Below, piece by piece: positions 53,201-63,097 of a stretch of DNA of 64,000 bases. A program made the translations under genes and the position numbers. The notes under the pieces are model-generated. The model ran no database searches. It was not told the DNA's origin and worked only from the letters and a program-made list of their open reading frames with translations. Within the stretch, counting starts at the first letter, position 1, and every line of letters begins with the position of its first letter. The stretch is taken from NCBI RefSeq assembly GCF_001949145.1, contig NW_019091404.1:2410262-2474261 (forward strand), given 5' to 3'. Source of the stretch: Acanthaster planci. Its lineage: Eukaryota; Echinodermata; Asteroidea; Valvatida; Acanthasteridae.

Positions 53201-53238
53201 AGTGTCCCCTATCATTCCACGGCCAGTTCATACACTGA
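35209..53238 (+). CDS. Carotenoid oxygenase of the BCO1/BCO2/RPE65 family
   Basis: Eight coding exons: 35209-35299, 50145-50545, 50699-50840, 51135-51598, 51968-52079, 52392-52489, 52722-52833 and 53090-53238. All phases agree, giving 522 residues, a usual family length. The four iron-binding histidines are present: His179 (TATAH), His236 (YYHSFG), His307 (GMHIVN) and His517 (FHGQF). So are NGPGLFE (44-50), HWFDG (58-62), EFGT (101-104) and the PDPCK motif (108-112). From family knowledge, these cytosolic or membrane-associated seven-bladed-propeller enzymes cleave carotenoids to retinoids or apocarotenoids (BCO1, BCO2) or isomerise retinyl esters (RPE65). Similarity is split: ERFVSHF and KGKVTY recall BCO2, while QVRRFVLPINID and LPNTSATA recall RPE65, so I assign no paralogue. 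There is no signal peptide. Intron 1 spans 14.8 kb, whereas the others are 153-369 bases. Confidence 0.94.
41488..41723. mobile_element. Palindromic MITE-like element with GTGTTA/TAACAC repeats
   Basis: Both ends are ACTGCAAAA in inverted orientation (41488-41496 and 41715-41723). Next to the left end is a perfect 22-bp palindrome at 41499-41520, with half-site GGGGTGTTAAA. GTGTTA and TAACAC recur about ten times across 236 bases, so the transcript could fold on itself. There is no coding capacity and no clear target-site duplication. It is probably a non-autonomous DNA transposon. Confidence 0.65.
46160..46379. mobile_element. hAT-type MITE with 8-bp target duplication
   Basis: The 220-bp element starts CAGTGACGTATCTGGGG and ends with the inverted partner CCCCAGTTACGTCACTG. 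It is flanked by ATGCCCAG (46152-46159) and TTGCCCAG (46380-46387), an 8-bp duplication with one mismatch. Eight-base duplications and CAG-start inverted ends are typical of the hAT superfamily. No transposase frame is present, so it is non-autonomous. Confidence 0.75.
47735..47777 (+). other. Possible alternative first coding exon of the carotenoid oxygenase
   Basis: An ATG at 47735 opens 14 codons (MVRRTTLSVRARIA) plus one base, up to a GTGAGT donor at 47778. That phase is exactly what exon 2 at 50145 needs. The joined reading is VRARIAG-KLPKWL, which resembles the same place in human BCO1 (VRAKVTG-KIPTWL) as well as the main exon (VEATIKG). The surroundings at 47520-47780 are GC- and CpG-rich, as a promoter would be. 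It is unsupported by expression evidence and could be chance. Confidence 0.35.
49367..49786 (-). other. Coding-like stretch with one stop, unassigned
   Basis: One minus-strand frame stays open over about 140 codons except for a single TAG near 49568. The composition is GC-richer than the flanks. I recognise no domain. It could be a decayed fragment of a mobile-element protein or a chance frame within the oxygenase first intron. It has no clear splice sites. Confidence 0.2.
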
Positions 53239-53850
53239 GGACCCCACTCACGTCTATTCTCGGTACTGCCTCAGCAAATGATCACCGATTCGAAGTGTCC
53301 ACCTGCGGGGTGTTTTTGTACTACTTGGCTGTCCGTACAAACTTCCATCTCTTCTGCCGGAATGATGGAATGCCTCCTCGTGCTTTGTTCAGAGCAAGTG
53401 ATAAGCCCTGAAATATAGGATAATTTGGGACAAACTGTTTAGCACGAGCTACGGTTTGGTCTGAAAGACAGTTAACGACTGACGGGGGTTTTCTGAGACG
53501 AGTAACCCGACTACACTTTTCCTAAAACCGTAAGTGACCAGAGTATCGGACTGTGTCGTGTCGTGTCGTGCCGTGCCATGAGGTGCCCCTGTTGCCCAGA
53601 GCAGGATGACAAACACTTCTGAAATAGGTCTACTGACCACAAGAAATTGTGACTTTCACTGAAATAGTCGGTGTCATGGGGGTAGGCACCGCTGGGCCTC
53701 GCCACTCACCGTGCCAGGGTTGGCAGGCGCTATTCACCGCCCATCATTCCCGCACCAGCCCGCTGCTTCTGATCGCGGTGGACTTTGACTCGAAACACGT
53801 GTACCTCAACCGCACCAGGAACCAATGTTTTGGAGTTTCTGAGCGCAGAA

Positions 53851-53856
53851 AATAAA
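53851..53856 (+). terminator. Candidate polyadenylation signal of the carotenoid oxygenase
   Basis: AATAAA about 0.6 kb after the stop codon, in the context GCAGAAAATAAAACGG. A later AATAAA at 54425-54430 is an alternative. Confidence 0.4.
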
Positions 53857-56800
53857 ACGGCAAAGAAAAGTGTGGCTTGGCAAAAATGACCAGCTATAGT
53901 GTCTGCAGCTCGCGACTTGCCACCGTCATTTCTGAGCTGGATATTTCCGTTGAACAGCTCCATGAAATTGATTCCAGTAATCCACTACTTGCGTAGTGTC
54001 CTGCTGGGTCTTGTTCCCTTGATCATAGCAATGAAAACCACCGCTTTGTGTACTACCAGCAAGGGAGCAACCAGTCTGTGGGTCATAGACTCTACTCTGA
54101 AATAGTCAACACCAACGGAATATGCCCTGCGGTGCTCAGCACCTCATAGTTTCGGTCCACGAAACATGAAAAGATATTATTCAGTCGTTTTGATATTCCT
54201 ACAACAAAACCAACGGGTGTAATTCCACAATATTTGTGGATTGCAAAAACATAGTGTATAACAGCAAATACTATCATTTTGCTGCTGCAGAATTGCTTTT
54301 TAGTCATGTGCAATATTCGTTTTAATTAGTGAATTTTTTTTAAATATCACTGCCAAAACACATAAATTCAATTAGGAAAGTGGTTATCAGCTATGTCGTT
54401 AGTCAAACGACGAAATTATTTTAAAATAAAATTGTTAAGCAGGGTATCGGCCCTTTAACGATGTACAGAATGCTATAAATGCTTATGATGAACTAGCCAA
54501 GCGATAATGCTTTGGAGCTTTGTTCTGAGGTTTTGCAGCAAAGCTCACTGGTATCAGTTCATTTTGGCCTCGCCCAAATTTTTTTTAGGTTGGTTGAATG
54601 TTGTCCAATTCCTTTTCTGCGAGGAGGGCGCCTGCACACTACCCCTTCCAACAGAACTGAGCTTGTGTATTCGGGAAGACACTAGAGCAAATTTCAGAGC
54701 GCTCTCCACTGTCTCCAGTGTAATTCGAAGTATGAATTTTCTGAGGTTTGTCTTGTATTGTGCTGTTAGCTTTGCAAGCTTCTTGCCTAAGCATGAGGTT
54801 ATCAAAATGTTCAGCAGTGGAATACCTCCTTAGGTTGTGTATAAACTACTACATGGAGCCTTATCTTATTTATTTGCAGATATAACATATTAACCAGTAA
54901 GGCAAAGTTTAAAACTACGTGTACAAGAACATGGTGACACAATATGTAAACACTGCTTTCAAGTGTTTATTCTTTTGAAAGGGTTATTGAAAACAACCAA
55001 TGAAAAGTTGATTTTCAAGATCTGTCCTTTTTTGTTAAACGGGGCAGATTTTAACCCTAACAGTCGTCAATCTTTTCAGTTTCAATGATTTTTACATACA
55101 ACCTAGGGGTTGGGGCTGAATTGCGATTCGAAAAAAGCAGGTCATAAATGTTTTTATAAATCTCATTAAGATCTCACGTATTAGTCCTGGCGGTTCCCAA
55201 CTAAAGTTCTGCTTTGGAAGTACTTTTTCAGACAAGGCAGAGTTGCCTAACGAAATTTGCCCCACGATTTTGTTTCTTTTCCTTCATTGATCATTCCACG
55301 TCCGGTGGAATATGAAATCTGTGTGACGTAGGATTAGGGCGAAGGAGAAAAGGAGTCATTCAGAAGCTAGCTAAGAGAACTCTCGTATATAGGCCAGTAT
55401 ACATGCGGAGTGCTTATTTTGTGTTATTTATTTCAAAAATATACAACACTTGATGAACTTTTATGCTGCGAATGGGTAACGGATAGTGATTGGTTATAGC
55501 ATGTCCACGATAAAATAGTTGTATAATTATGTCTTCCTGTTTTACTAATCATGTAACATGCTGCATATAATTATAGCCATAGGTTATCAACGGTGATGTC
55601 CGTTAATTTGTGTCTTTTTGCAGAAATATTGTCGACACGGTACGACTTACGGTCCTAGTGTTGCCAGGGTAATTACCAAATCGTGTCTTACTTTGCGAAA
55701 CCCCACTTTACAGGAGAAGTATTATTAATTTGATGGGAAAGGTTGATTTCCAAGGCTTCGATGTAGTGACAGAAATTCGAGCATTTTTTTATTTCATAGG
55801 TCGAGCAACTCATTCATCGTGGACTAGCCTTAAATATTTTCTTTAATATGTAGAGAAATCGTGAAAAAACTGAATGTTAATCGCTCCATTGAGGAAGCTA
55901 CAAAATAATGCAAAACTTTTTGCGTCCAACATCTGTATTTACTTTTCCGATAGCGTTGATTAATTGCCATTGATAATGACTCTGTATTGCAGAGGTCTTT
56001 TATTTCTTCTCTCTGAGAAACGGTAATTTATTCGTCATTGTTTTCTGTAAAGTTTAGAAGAACAAAGTTCAAGTTCATCACAAGAAGACTGGGCAAAATC
56101 GATGTGCTCGATGAAAAATATGTCACTGAACTTTGCCAGTACACATTAAAGAACACCATTGTTGTGTCAAAAAGAAACCGGAATTTTCAACTTTTGAAGT
56201 TAATTCGGGTGGTTTTTGCAGACGGCACTTTTGAAAAACAGAAATTAGTTCTGTAGAGGTGTCAATAAAGACAAACTATTACGCCATATTTTACAGATTC
56301 CTAACTGAAGGCCTTTTAATGAATTGGAACAGGCAAAGATCCACGTGCCTTATAAATTCGGAGAAACTGTAGGTAAATAATTAAAGCTATTTATTATTCT
56401 GAAATAACACTGCCTCAATATCTAATTAATGCCCGCAGTAAGAATGAGCGGACATTTTTATTTTTATCGATACCGTCATTGATATAGTTGGACAATAATA
56501 TGAATTTGTGAATTAACTTTATTGGTATAGCATTTCAAAAGGACTTTATGCAAAATTCGACCACCGGTGACCAACGTTGTTTCATTCGGTAGAATCTGAG
56601 TTTTGAAAAGGTGTCTCAATGCGTCTTGTATATAAACACTTTAAATTATTTACATGCTTTTTTGTCGATATATTATCAATAAATTTGTATCGAAACCAAA
56701 TAGAAACTTGCGTCCGTTGTCTGCTTCCTAGCCAGTTCTAGGCCTACCACTTCACTAGCAAACTTCATGTAGTTCGTAAAAAGTGTCACCAGTAAGTGAT

Positions 56801-58537
56801 TTACTGTCATGAAACCAAGCCTTTTACTGTACTTTCCCCTCCCCGAAGAAAGCCACAAAGTTATCTTTACTCTAACCTCAACATGTGTGCTTCCTTTTTT
56901 TCACAATTCCGCAAGTGTTCCGATAGCTCCCGCCACATACACCAGATTACCGTCACATAACGCCGTCAAGGCCAACGCGTGTCAAAGGTCAAGTTCGAGA
57001 CTACAAAGGGCGGAGCCCGGGATGGCTATTAGATTTCAAGGTTGGATGGCGGTGTAAATCTCTTTATACGGCAGATGGAGGGAAGATTTACGCCTTTTTG
57101 TGTGTGGAATCGCCAAATACCCGCTGTTTGGGGCGTAAATTTGTTTACCAGTCCTGATTGAAGACACAGCAATTCTTAACCAATCTCACTTAATCAGAAT
57201 TCCAATCTAACAATACCTTTTCTTCCCACTTTGTGGTTACTCGCACAGCTTAATTCTTCTGAATCGGTTGCCACAACTGACTCCCACCACTTAAGTCTGA
57301 ATGGGATTCTATTGTAAGTAAAATATTCGCCAAATGAGTTGTATGTCCAAAGAACAACCCGCACGTGTTGTAATGTTGAGACTGGAGACTTGCCTTTTGT
57401 ACTGCATTTTGCACTGACTGTACGGGGAGCGAGACCTGCTGCAGAGAGCGCGCCATTTTGAAAACCAGAGCCCGCAACGGTACGGTAAGCCATTCTCTCA
57501 TGTTTCGTAAAATTGCAATGTGAATCGAGACATCTTGGTCAATGTTGCGACTTGAAGTGTCTTTGAGACGTATACTTCGAGAAATTCAAAATCACCCTAC
57601 TTAATTGCGCATCGCCCTGAGGAATAGCCTCAGGATTCATACATCGTGTAAAAGCATATGTACATTGTCCAAGCAAAATTCCCGGCGCACAACTTCGCAA
57701 GTACAGCTCTGCTTCATTGTCAGTCAAGACATTAAAAGGTAAGCATTGCAAAGTTTCAGTGCCAAGGTTAAGGGTCCTTGTTGTTGGATTTATTTGAGTT
57801 CAGAGGTCAAATTGGGTCATGGCGCAAAACCACACGTCACACGATGGACTTGGTCGTTACTTGTTGGGTACAGTGGAGGTTGAATTAAGAAAATATTTGA
57901 CATTTCAACATGCAACACTAAAACGGGCACCATTTTCTCTACCTTGTATTATATACAATATCGACTGGTTTCTTAAGATAAATTGTGGCGCGTAAGTAGG
58001 CCTAAAACCTGCTGAATAATTAAGCCGTTTGGCTTTTTTTTTCAAACTTTCTTCATTCATTTAGACACAGGATACTCGGATGTTTTGAGGTAAAGTAGAG
58101 CCAGTCTAGTGTCTGGTCAGCAAAAACCGCTCCTCTCGTGGGATTGCCGATCTGTGAGATTTTTCAGGGTGGTGGAGGGGGGGGGCTTTCCTTAGATTCC
58201 AGAAATGACGAAACAGTCAGATTTATTGAGGAATGTACTCATTATCAACAGAGCAGTAAGTCTTCTTACATGAAGCATGTGCAGGAATTTAGGACAGGAG
58301 AAACACTGAGGTGTTTTAATGTGTGTTGTTTATGACTACTGGGTGTCAAGTTTGACGGCAAGAGCGTCAGTCGACAAGCACCTGTTGCTGTAGGTCTCTA
58401 CGCGTGTGGGCTTCGGGTGGGTTTGCTCTTTGTCGTATGGGAAATCCAGGGTAGTCACAAAGGGGAGGCAGGCGTGAAGGAGCGGATGCGAATTCCTAAC
58501 ACGTCAAGATATATCCTTTCCAGTCAAAATATACAGG

Positions 58538-58990
58538 CAGTGGCGTGGTTAAGGGGGCACAGGTGCACGCCCCACTCCCCGCACGTGGCCTGCCCCCCCT
58601 GAATTTACAGAAGGAAAGATCTAGTGAAATTCCGCCTTTGTCAGTTGTTAGCCGTGTCCGAACCCATTGAGTGTCCCCTCCAGAACGCGAGCCTGGAGCC
58701 CCAAAATGTCAGTCCCCGGCAACTGAAAATGTACCCCTGTTTCGCCAACCCGTCCTTTATGACTTTACTCACCATGCGTAACAAATTGACGTTGTCGGTG
58801 CATGATAGAAGTCGCTCCTTAGGTCCACTTGACCATTTACCTGATGTCCCATGCACAGCAGTGGCGTAGTCCAGGCGGGAAGGGGGAGGGTAAGGAGGCA
58901 ACTCTCCCCGGAAATGTCCCCCAGTGCCCCCCCCGGAAAATTGGGATGGGGGCGTCACACGTTATCTGTAGTGTGTTGAGAAGCATTAGC
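58538..58990. mobile_element. Fragments of hAT-like and G-rich interspersed repeats
   Basis: Two element-start-like sequences in the same orientation, CAGTGGCGTGG at 58538 and CAGTGGCGTAG at 58859, recall the CAGTGACGTA end of the intact MITE at 46160. Between them, on the minus strand at 58658-58700, lies a block (TTCTGGAGGGG...CACTCAATGGGTTC) shared with the plus strand at about 46210-46245. C- and G-rich runs follow. The right ends are not clean, so these look like nested or decayed copies. Confidence 0.5.
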
Positions 58991-59380
58991 CTACTTTAGT
59001 GTAAGCATTGATCTGTATCGCAAATTTGTTCATTGTAAAAAGTCAGAAACGTAGCCGGGGGGAGGCGCATGGGGACAACTACCCCATGTGGAAACTCTTG
59101 CCCTCCACCGAGCCTTGCCACACCCCTGGTGCACACATCATGTGCACGGAATTAGAGCGATGGGGTTTTCCCCGATTGTACATGTTCAGTCATTTATTTA
59201 AACCTGGTCGTTCCGTATGTGCAAGTAAATCTGCTGAAACAGTGGGCAAGAAACAGGCCTGCAATTGAGAGGGGTGGGAATCCGTGGATTTCCGTATTTC
59301 TAACCTTTTGCAGATTCGCTGAAATCGTGTAGGGAATGATAGACGACAAAAACGCGAACCGCAACGACTTTAGTCACACA

Positions 59381-59476
59381 AACACTGGACGTCAGTCTCT
59401 GGTCCGGAATAAAACACTGGACGTCAGTCTCTGGTCCGGAATAAAACACTGGACGTCAGTCTCTGGTCCGGAATAA
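59381..59476. repeat. Three perfect copies of a 32-bp minisatellite
   Basis: The units begin AACACTGGACG at 59381, 59413 and 59445 and are identical over 32 bases. The lack of any divergence suggests recent duplication or ongoing homogenisation. Confidence 0.95.
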
Positions 59477-61351
59477 AACGTTTCATGAAAAAGGATAGGC
59501 GTTTATCAACTGCCTCACGCGTGGCTTATCTAACAAAGTGCCTGTTACTTCATACTTTCAAGACGTACAGAAAAAAATCGAATGAGGTTTAGAGGATATG
59601 AATTGACACGCCTGTGTCATTTATCAACTGTCCAACTCGGAAACTTATCTAAAACTTGGAGTCGCGTCACTTCATTCCTGATAGCCGTGTTTCGTTATTT
59701 TCAAGGTTAGCTGTCAATGAAATCTGCAAGGAGGGCACAGCGTTTCCGTCACTGTGTTACGAAATACAGAAATTTTGTAACGCAGTGAGTAATAAAAGCG
59801 GCGTTGATTTCATCTCCTTTTGCTTTGAATGCAGCGAGCGTCTTTTGGCTGTCCGGCTTGGTTTCAGTCGATCCCTCCTCTTGCCTTTTCTTCCAATTCA
59901 AATCAATTATCACCAAGTGACTTGATCTAGATTGCCTTAGGAAATAGGTTAATGTGTTGCTAAGTTTATGAGAATGACTAACCAATCTTGATGGGTTGCG
60001 ATTCGGATATGGAGGCAATCTAATAAAGGGGCTCACGATATTAAAAAAGATATTCCCTCACGTCACCAAATAAAGCAAACATTGTTTTCACTGCCTGGCA
60101 ACTTTTGCATTTGTATTTGAAATTAACAAACCACAAAGGACACACGCCTCATTGTAGGCTTGTGAGCCTTACATTTTTGGCACTTTTGTAAGGTACATGT
60201 ATTGTTTTGTCACAACGTTGCTCTTTAGAGATGATAACCAAACGAATACAAACATTACTACTTGTAGAAGGGTCATTCCATTTATCTGGGGTCCAATGAT
60301 TTTCGTGTCCCTGTCACAACTGACAATTGATTGTGTAAGTTTAAAAAGACAGTCTTTAATTTCTAAGAGTGATTAAATAACGCAAAATATCTTGCCAAAG
60401 AAAAACACGAAGCTGTAAGTCAATTACGATGATAGTACCATGTCAACTTCCACAGGTCAGGTGTAACAGGGACACCAAAAGGGTCACACTTTTTGGTCCC
60501 ACATTTGCAAAATAACCCAGAAGAACAAGACACTTTATCTTTTGTTTAATTACAATAAGACCCTCTATCATTTTTTCTTCAAATATAACTTTTAGGAATG
60601 TTTTTACCCAAAACCTCACAGGTAGAAAAATGTAGAAAATTAGGAAAAATGCAGACTGTGAGGCAAATACATTCCCTAGTATCTCTTCAATACTCAATGC
60701 TTGACAGACTTTCCTTTAAACTTTAAGTACACTTCATTCTATTGTTTAATTAGATACAAGTGAATACGTTTTACACCTTGCTCCATTAATACTTTCTTCA
60801 TACAGAACGTTGTCAAAAAAAGAGTGTGATATCACTCACGAACTTGATTTGGAAACGATTGAAATAGCACAAATCGTTTCAGCAACAATGGCTTACCAAA
60901 TATCTACTTTTCTCGAAGTACCTAATGATTGTTGCTATGTCGACAAACTGTGTCAGACTCATTTCTGAATATCCCTCTTGATTTCTCCTACAGAAACTTA
61001 GGTCATCATTCTGGTTTGTATTCCAACCATTCATATGCATAACCTCACTTGAATGCTTGTACCCCGATTGCGAGTGTCAATCTACTGACACAGTTCTTAG
61101 AAGAGGAGCTGGAGGACACAAGAGGGAAGAGAGACTCAAGAACAAGTTTAAAGTTGTGGGATAAAGTCAGGTACCTCCCAAACTGGAGGCAGAAAGAAAA
61201 AACCTTCCAAAAAATTCTGAAGATTAATACAAAACATCTTGTGCCTATTCCAAAGACTTGCCGAGAACAGCACCTTGTGTCATTCAGCCAGAAAAATAAG
61301 ACGCAGTAGTCTGTTTCTAGGTCTTGGCTGATCCTTATTTCCTGTCTCTCG

Positions 61352-63097
61352 CTATCGCTTGGCCATCTTCCCTTTCAGTCTCTGCTTCATGGCACCAATG
61401 TCGTCATCCTCGTCCCTTCTTCGCCTCCTCCGTCTCCTTGGAGCTGGGTTAGAGAGGGGCAGTCTAGAGACCCTAGAGTCTGAACCATTCTCTTGAGGGG
61501 TTTTCTGCAGTTTCTCGCTCTGGATTTGTTGGAGTCTCACCACATCCGTCCAGATGAGCATACTGTAACCTGGTATAAATACAACAACAAGTGTACATTT
61601 TCTATCTATGCTATACATGTAACTATATGTGCCTTATTTCCAAGCTTTGGAATCCGTCATTTTATTTTTGTGTTCTCCAAATACGCCTGACACTTTAATA
61701 CACCAGAAAATATAATACAGCTTTTGAACGGTAAGGGAGGTGTCGGAGTCACAATACACAATTACGCTGTTCTGAATGTCTATGAAATCTAAAGCTGAAG
61801 TTGATTTGATCGTCAATCAGCCCTTTGACTTCCATCAAGAGGCAGAAAGGAATTCAAAAAAACTGGCTGTGAGTAAAACTGGACTTTCAAAACAACCAAA
61901 CCAATAATCAAAGGGAATCTACAGGGGAGATCAGCTCCAATAGTCAGTAGAATAAAAGTCACACTTACCCATTCCCGATGCAAGGCTATCTCCAGATGCA
62001 CTGAACTTATTCAACTGGGGGGGGGGATTAAAAAATCCAGCTGATAATTTGTCATTTTATTCGTATTCATGAATTCAGAATAATCTCATCTTATTTAACC
62101 TGACTGGTTGAATTGCCTTGTATGATATTCAATTAAAAAACTTTTCATGGAGATGTCCAAGATTTCACTCACGGATATGATACCAGAAACACTGGGGTCC
62201 AGTAACTGGCAAACCATGTCACCGGAATTGGCATCAAATACATCAATGGTCCTGCTTTCCTCTTCCTGGTAACTAGGAAAGTTTTCGTCTGGGTAACGAC
62301 CAACAACCACCAAGTCATAAAGAGGATGCCACGTTGCCTACAGGAAAGAATTGGAAACACTGATGACTAAACAATTTGTATGTGGCTATGGCTAATCACA
62401 ACAGTGTGTTAAGAACAAGGATGTAGCCAGTAGCATATTACTTGGGAATGACTTGAGTCTTTTTAAATTGCAAACCCTGCCCTTTCCACAAGAGATCTGA
62501 AAATCCATTAATCTCAATGATGGTAGAGTTCCATTTTGGATTTGAACAGACGCTTACGAGACTGATTGAAATCAACTTGATGTTTGTTTGTTTATTTTTT
62601 TTCTTACCTTGATAGGAGTCAAGTGCTGGAAGAATCGGTGTGGGTGAGAGATGGACCGTTCCATTCTGTCCCACAGGGGTCCTGCATAGATCCTCAACTC
62701 CCCATACTGGTCAGTTGTGAGTAATCTTGTACAGTCAGGACTGAAATATGCTGCAAGAAAAAATTATCTTTTACTTTTCAGAACTTTGTTGTCTTACATA
62801 ATTAGTAACCTGACTTGTCATCCTCTTGGCAATGATTACGTATGATGATGTAGACTTTTGGGACCATCTGACAAATATTTTCAGGTGACTTCACCTCTGC
62901 AAACGCTACAACCTACCAGAGTTGATAGGTCTGTTGTGATGAAGTATATAGAGGGCGCTCTTTCGGTCTGACATCATTCTTACATCCCACATCTTGACCA
63001 TCTTGTCAGTGGAGGCAGTGGCCAGGAGCCAATCACATCGGCTGTTGAATTCACAGTGGGTGGCTTTGCTCTTGTGAAGTCTCCGAGTCCACAGGCG
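61352..63097 (-). CDS. DDB2: DDB2, UV-damaged-DNA-binding protein 2 (C-terminal part)
   Basis: Five exons read leftwards: 62917-63097, 62608-62750, 62173-62337, 61969-62014 and 61352-61569. All phases agree, giving 250 residues up to TAG. The upstream exons (about 235 residues in human) lie beyond the right edge, so the gene is partial. Matches include [16 protein letters not shown], the WDxR box [53 protein letters not shown] and GYSMLIW. The residues equal to human Lys244 and Arg273, both altered in xeroderma pigmentosum group E, are retained. From family knowledge, DDB2 is the WD40 damage sensor of the CUL4-DDB1 ubiquitin ligase in global-genome repair, and the WDxR box contacts DDB1. After the last blade the tail is about 55 residues longer than in human, with eight arginines followed by DEDDD. 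Confidence 0.95.

Larger units (their letters stand above)
53239..61351. other. Oxygenase 3'-UTR, intergenic DNA and DDB2 3'-UTR
   Basis: The oxygenase and DDB2 face each other across this 8.1-kb interval. The oxygenase 3'-UTR probably ends near AATAAA at 53851-53856. From about 54 to 58 kb I see nothing but AT-rich unique-looking sequence. Repeat fragments occupy 58538-58990 and a minisatellite lies at 59381-59476. The last part below 61352 should be DDB2 3'-UTR, but I see no clear nearby minus-strand AATAAA. Confidence 0.45.
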
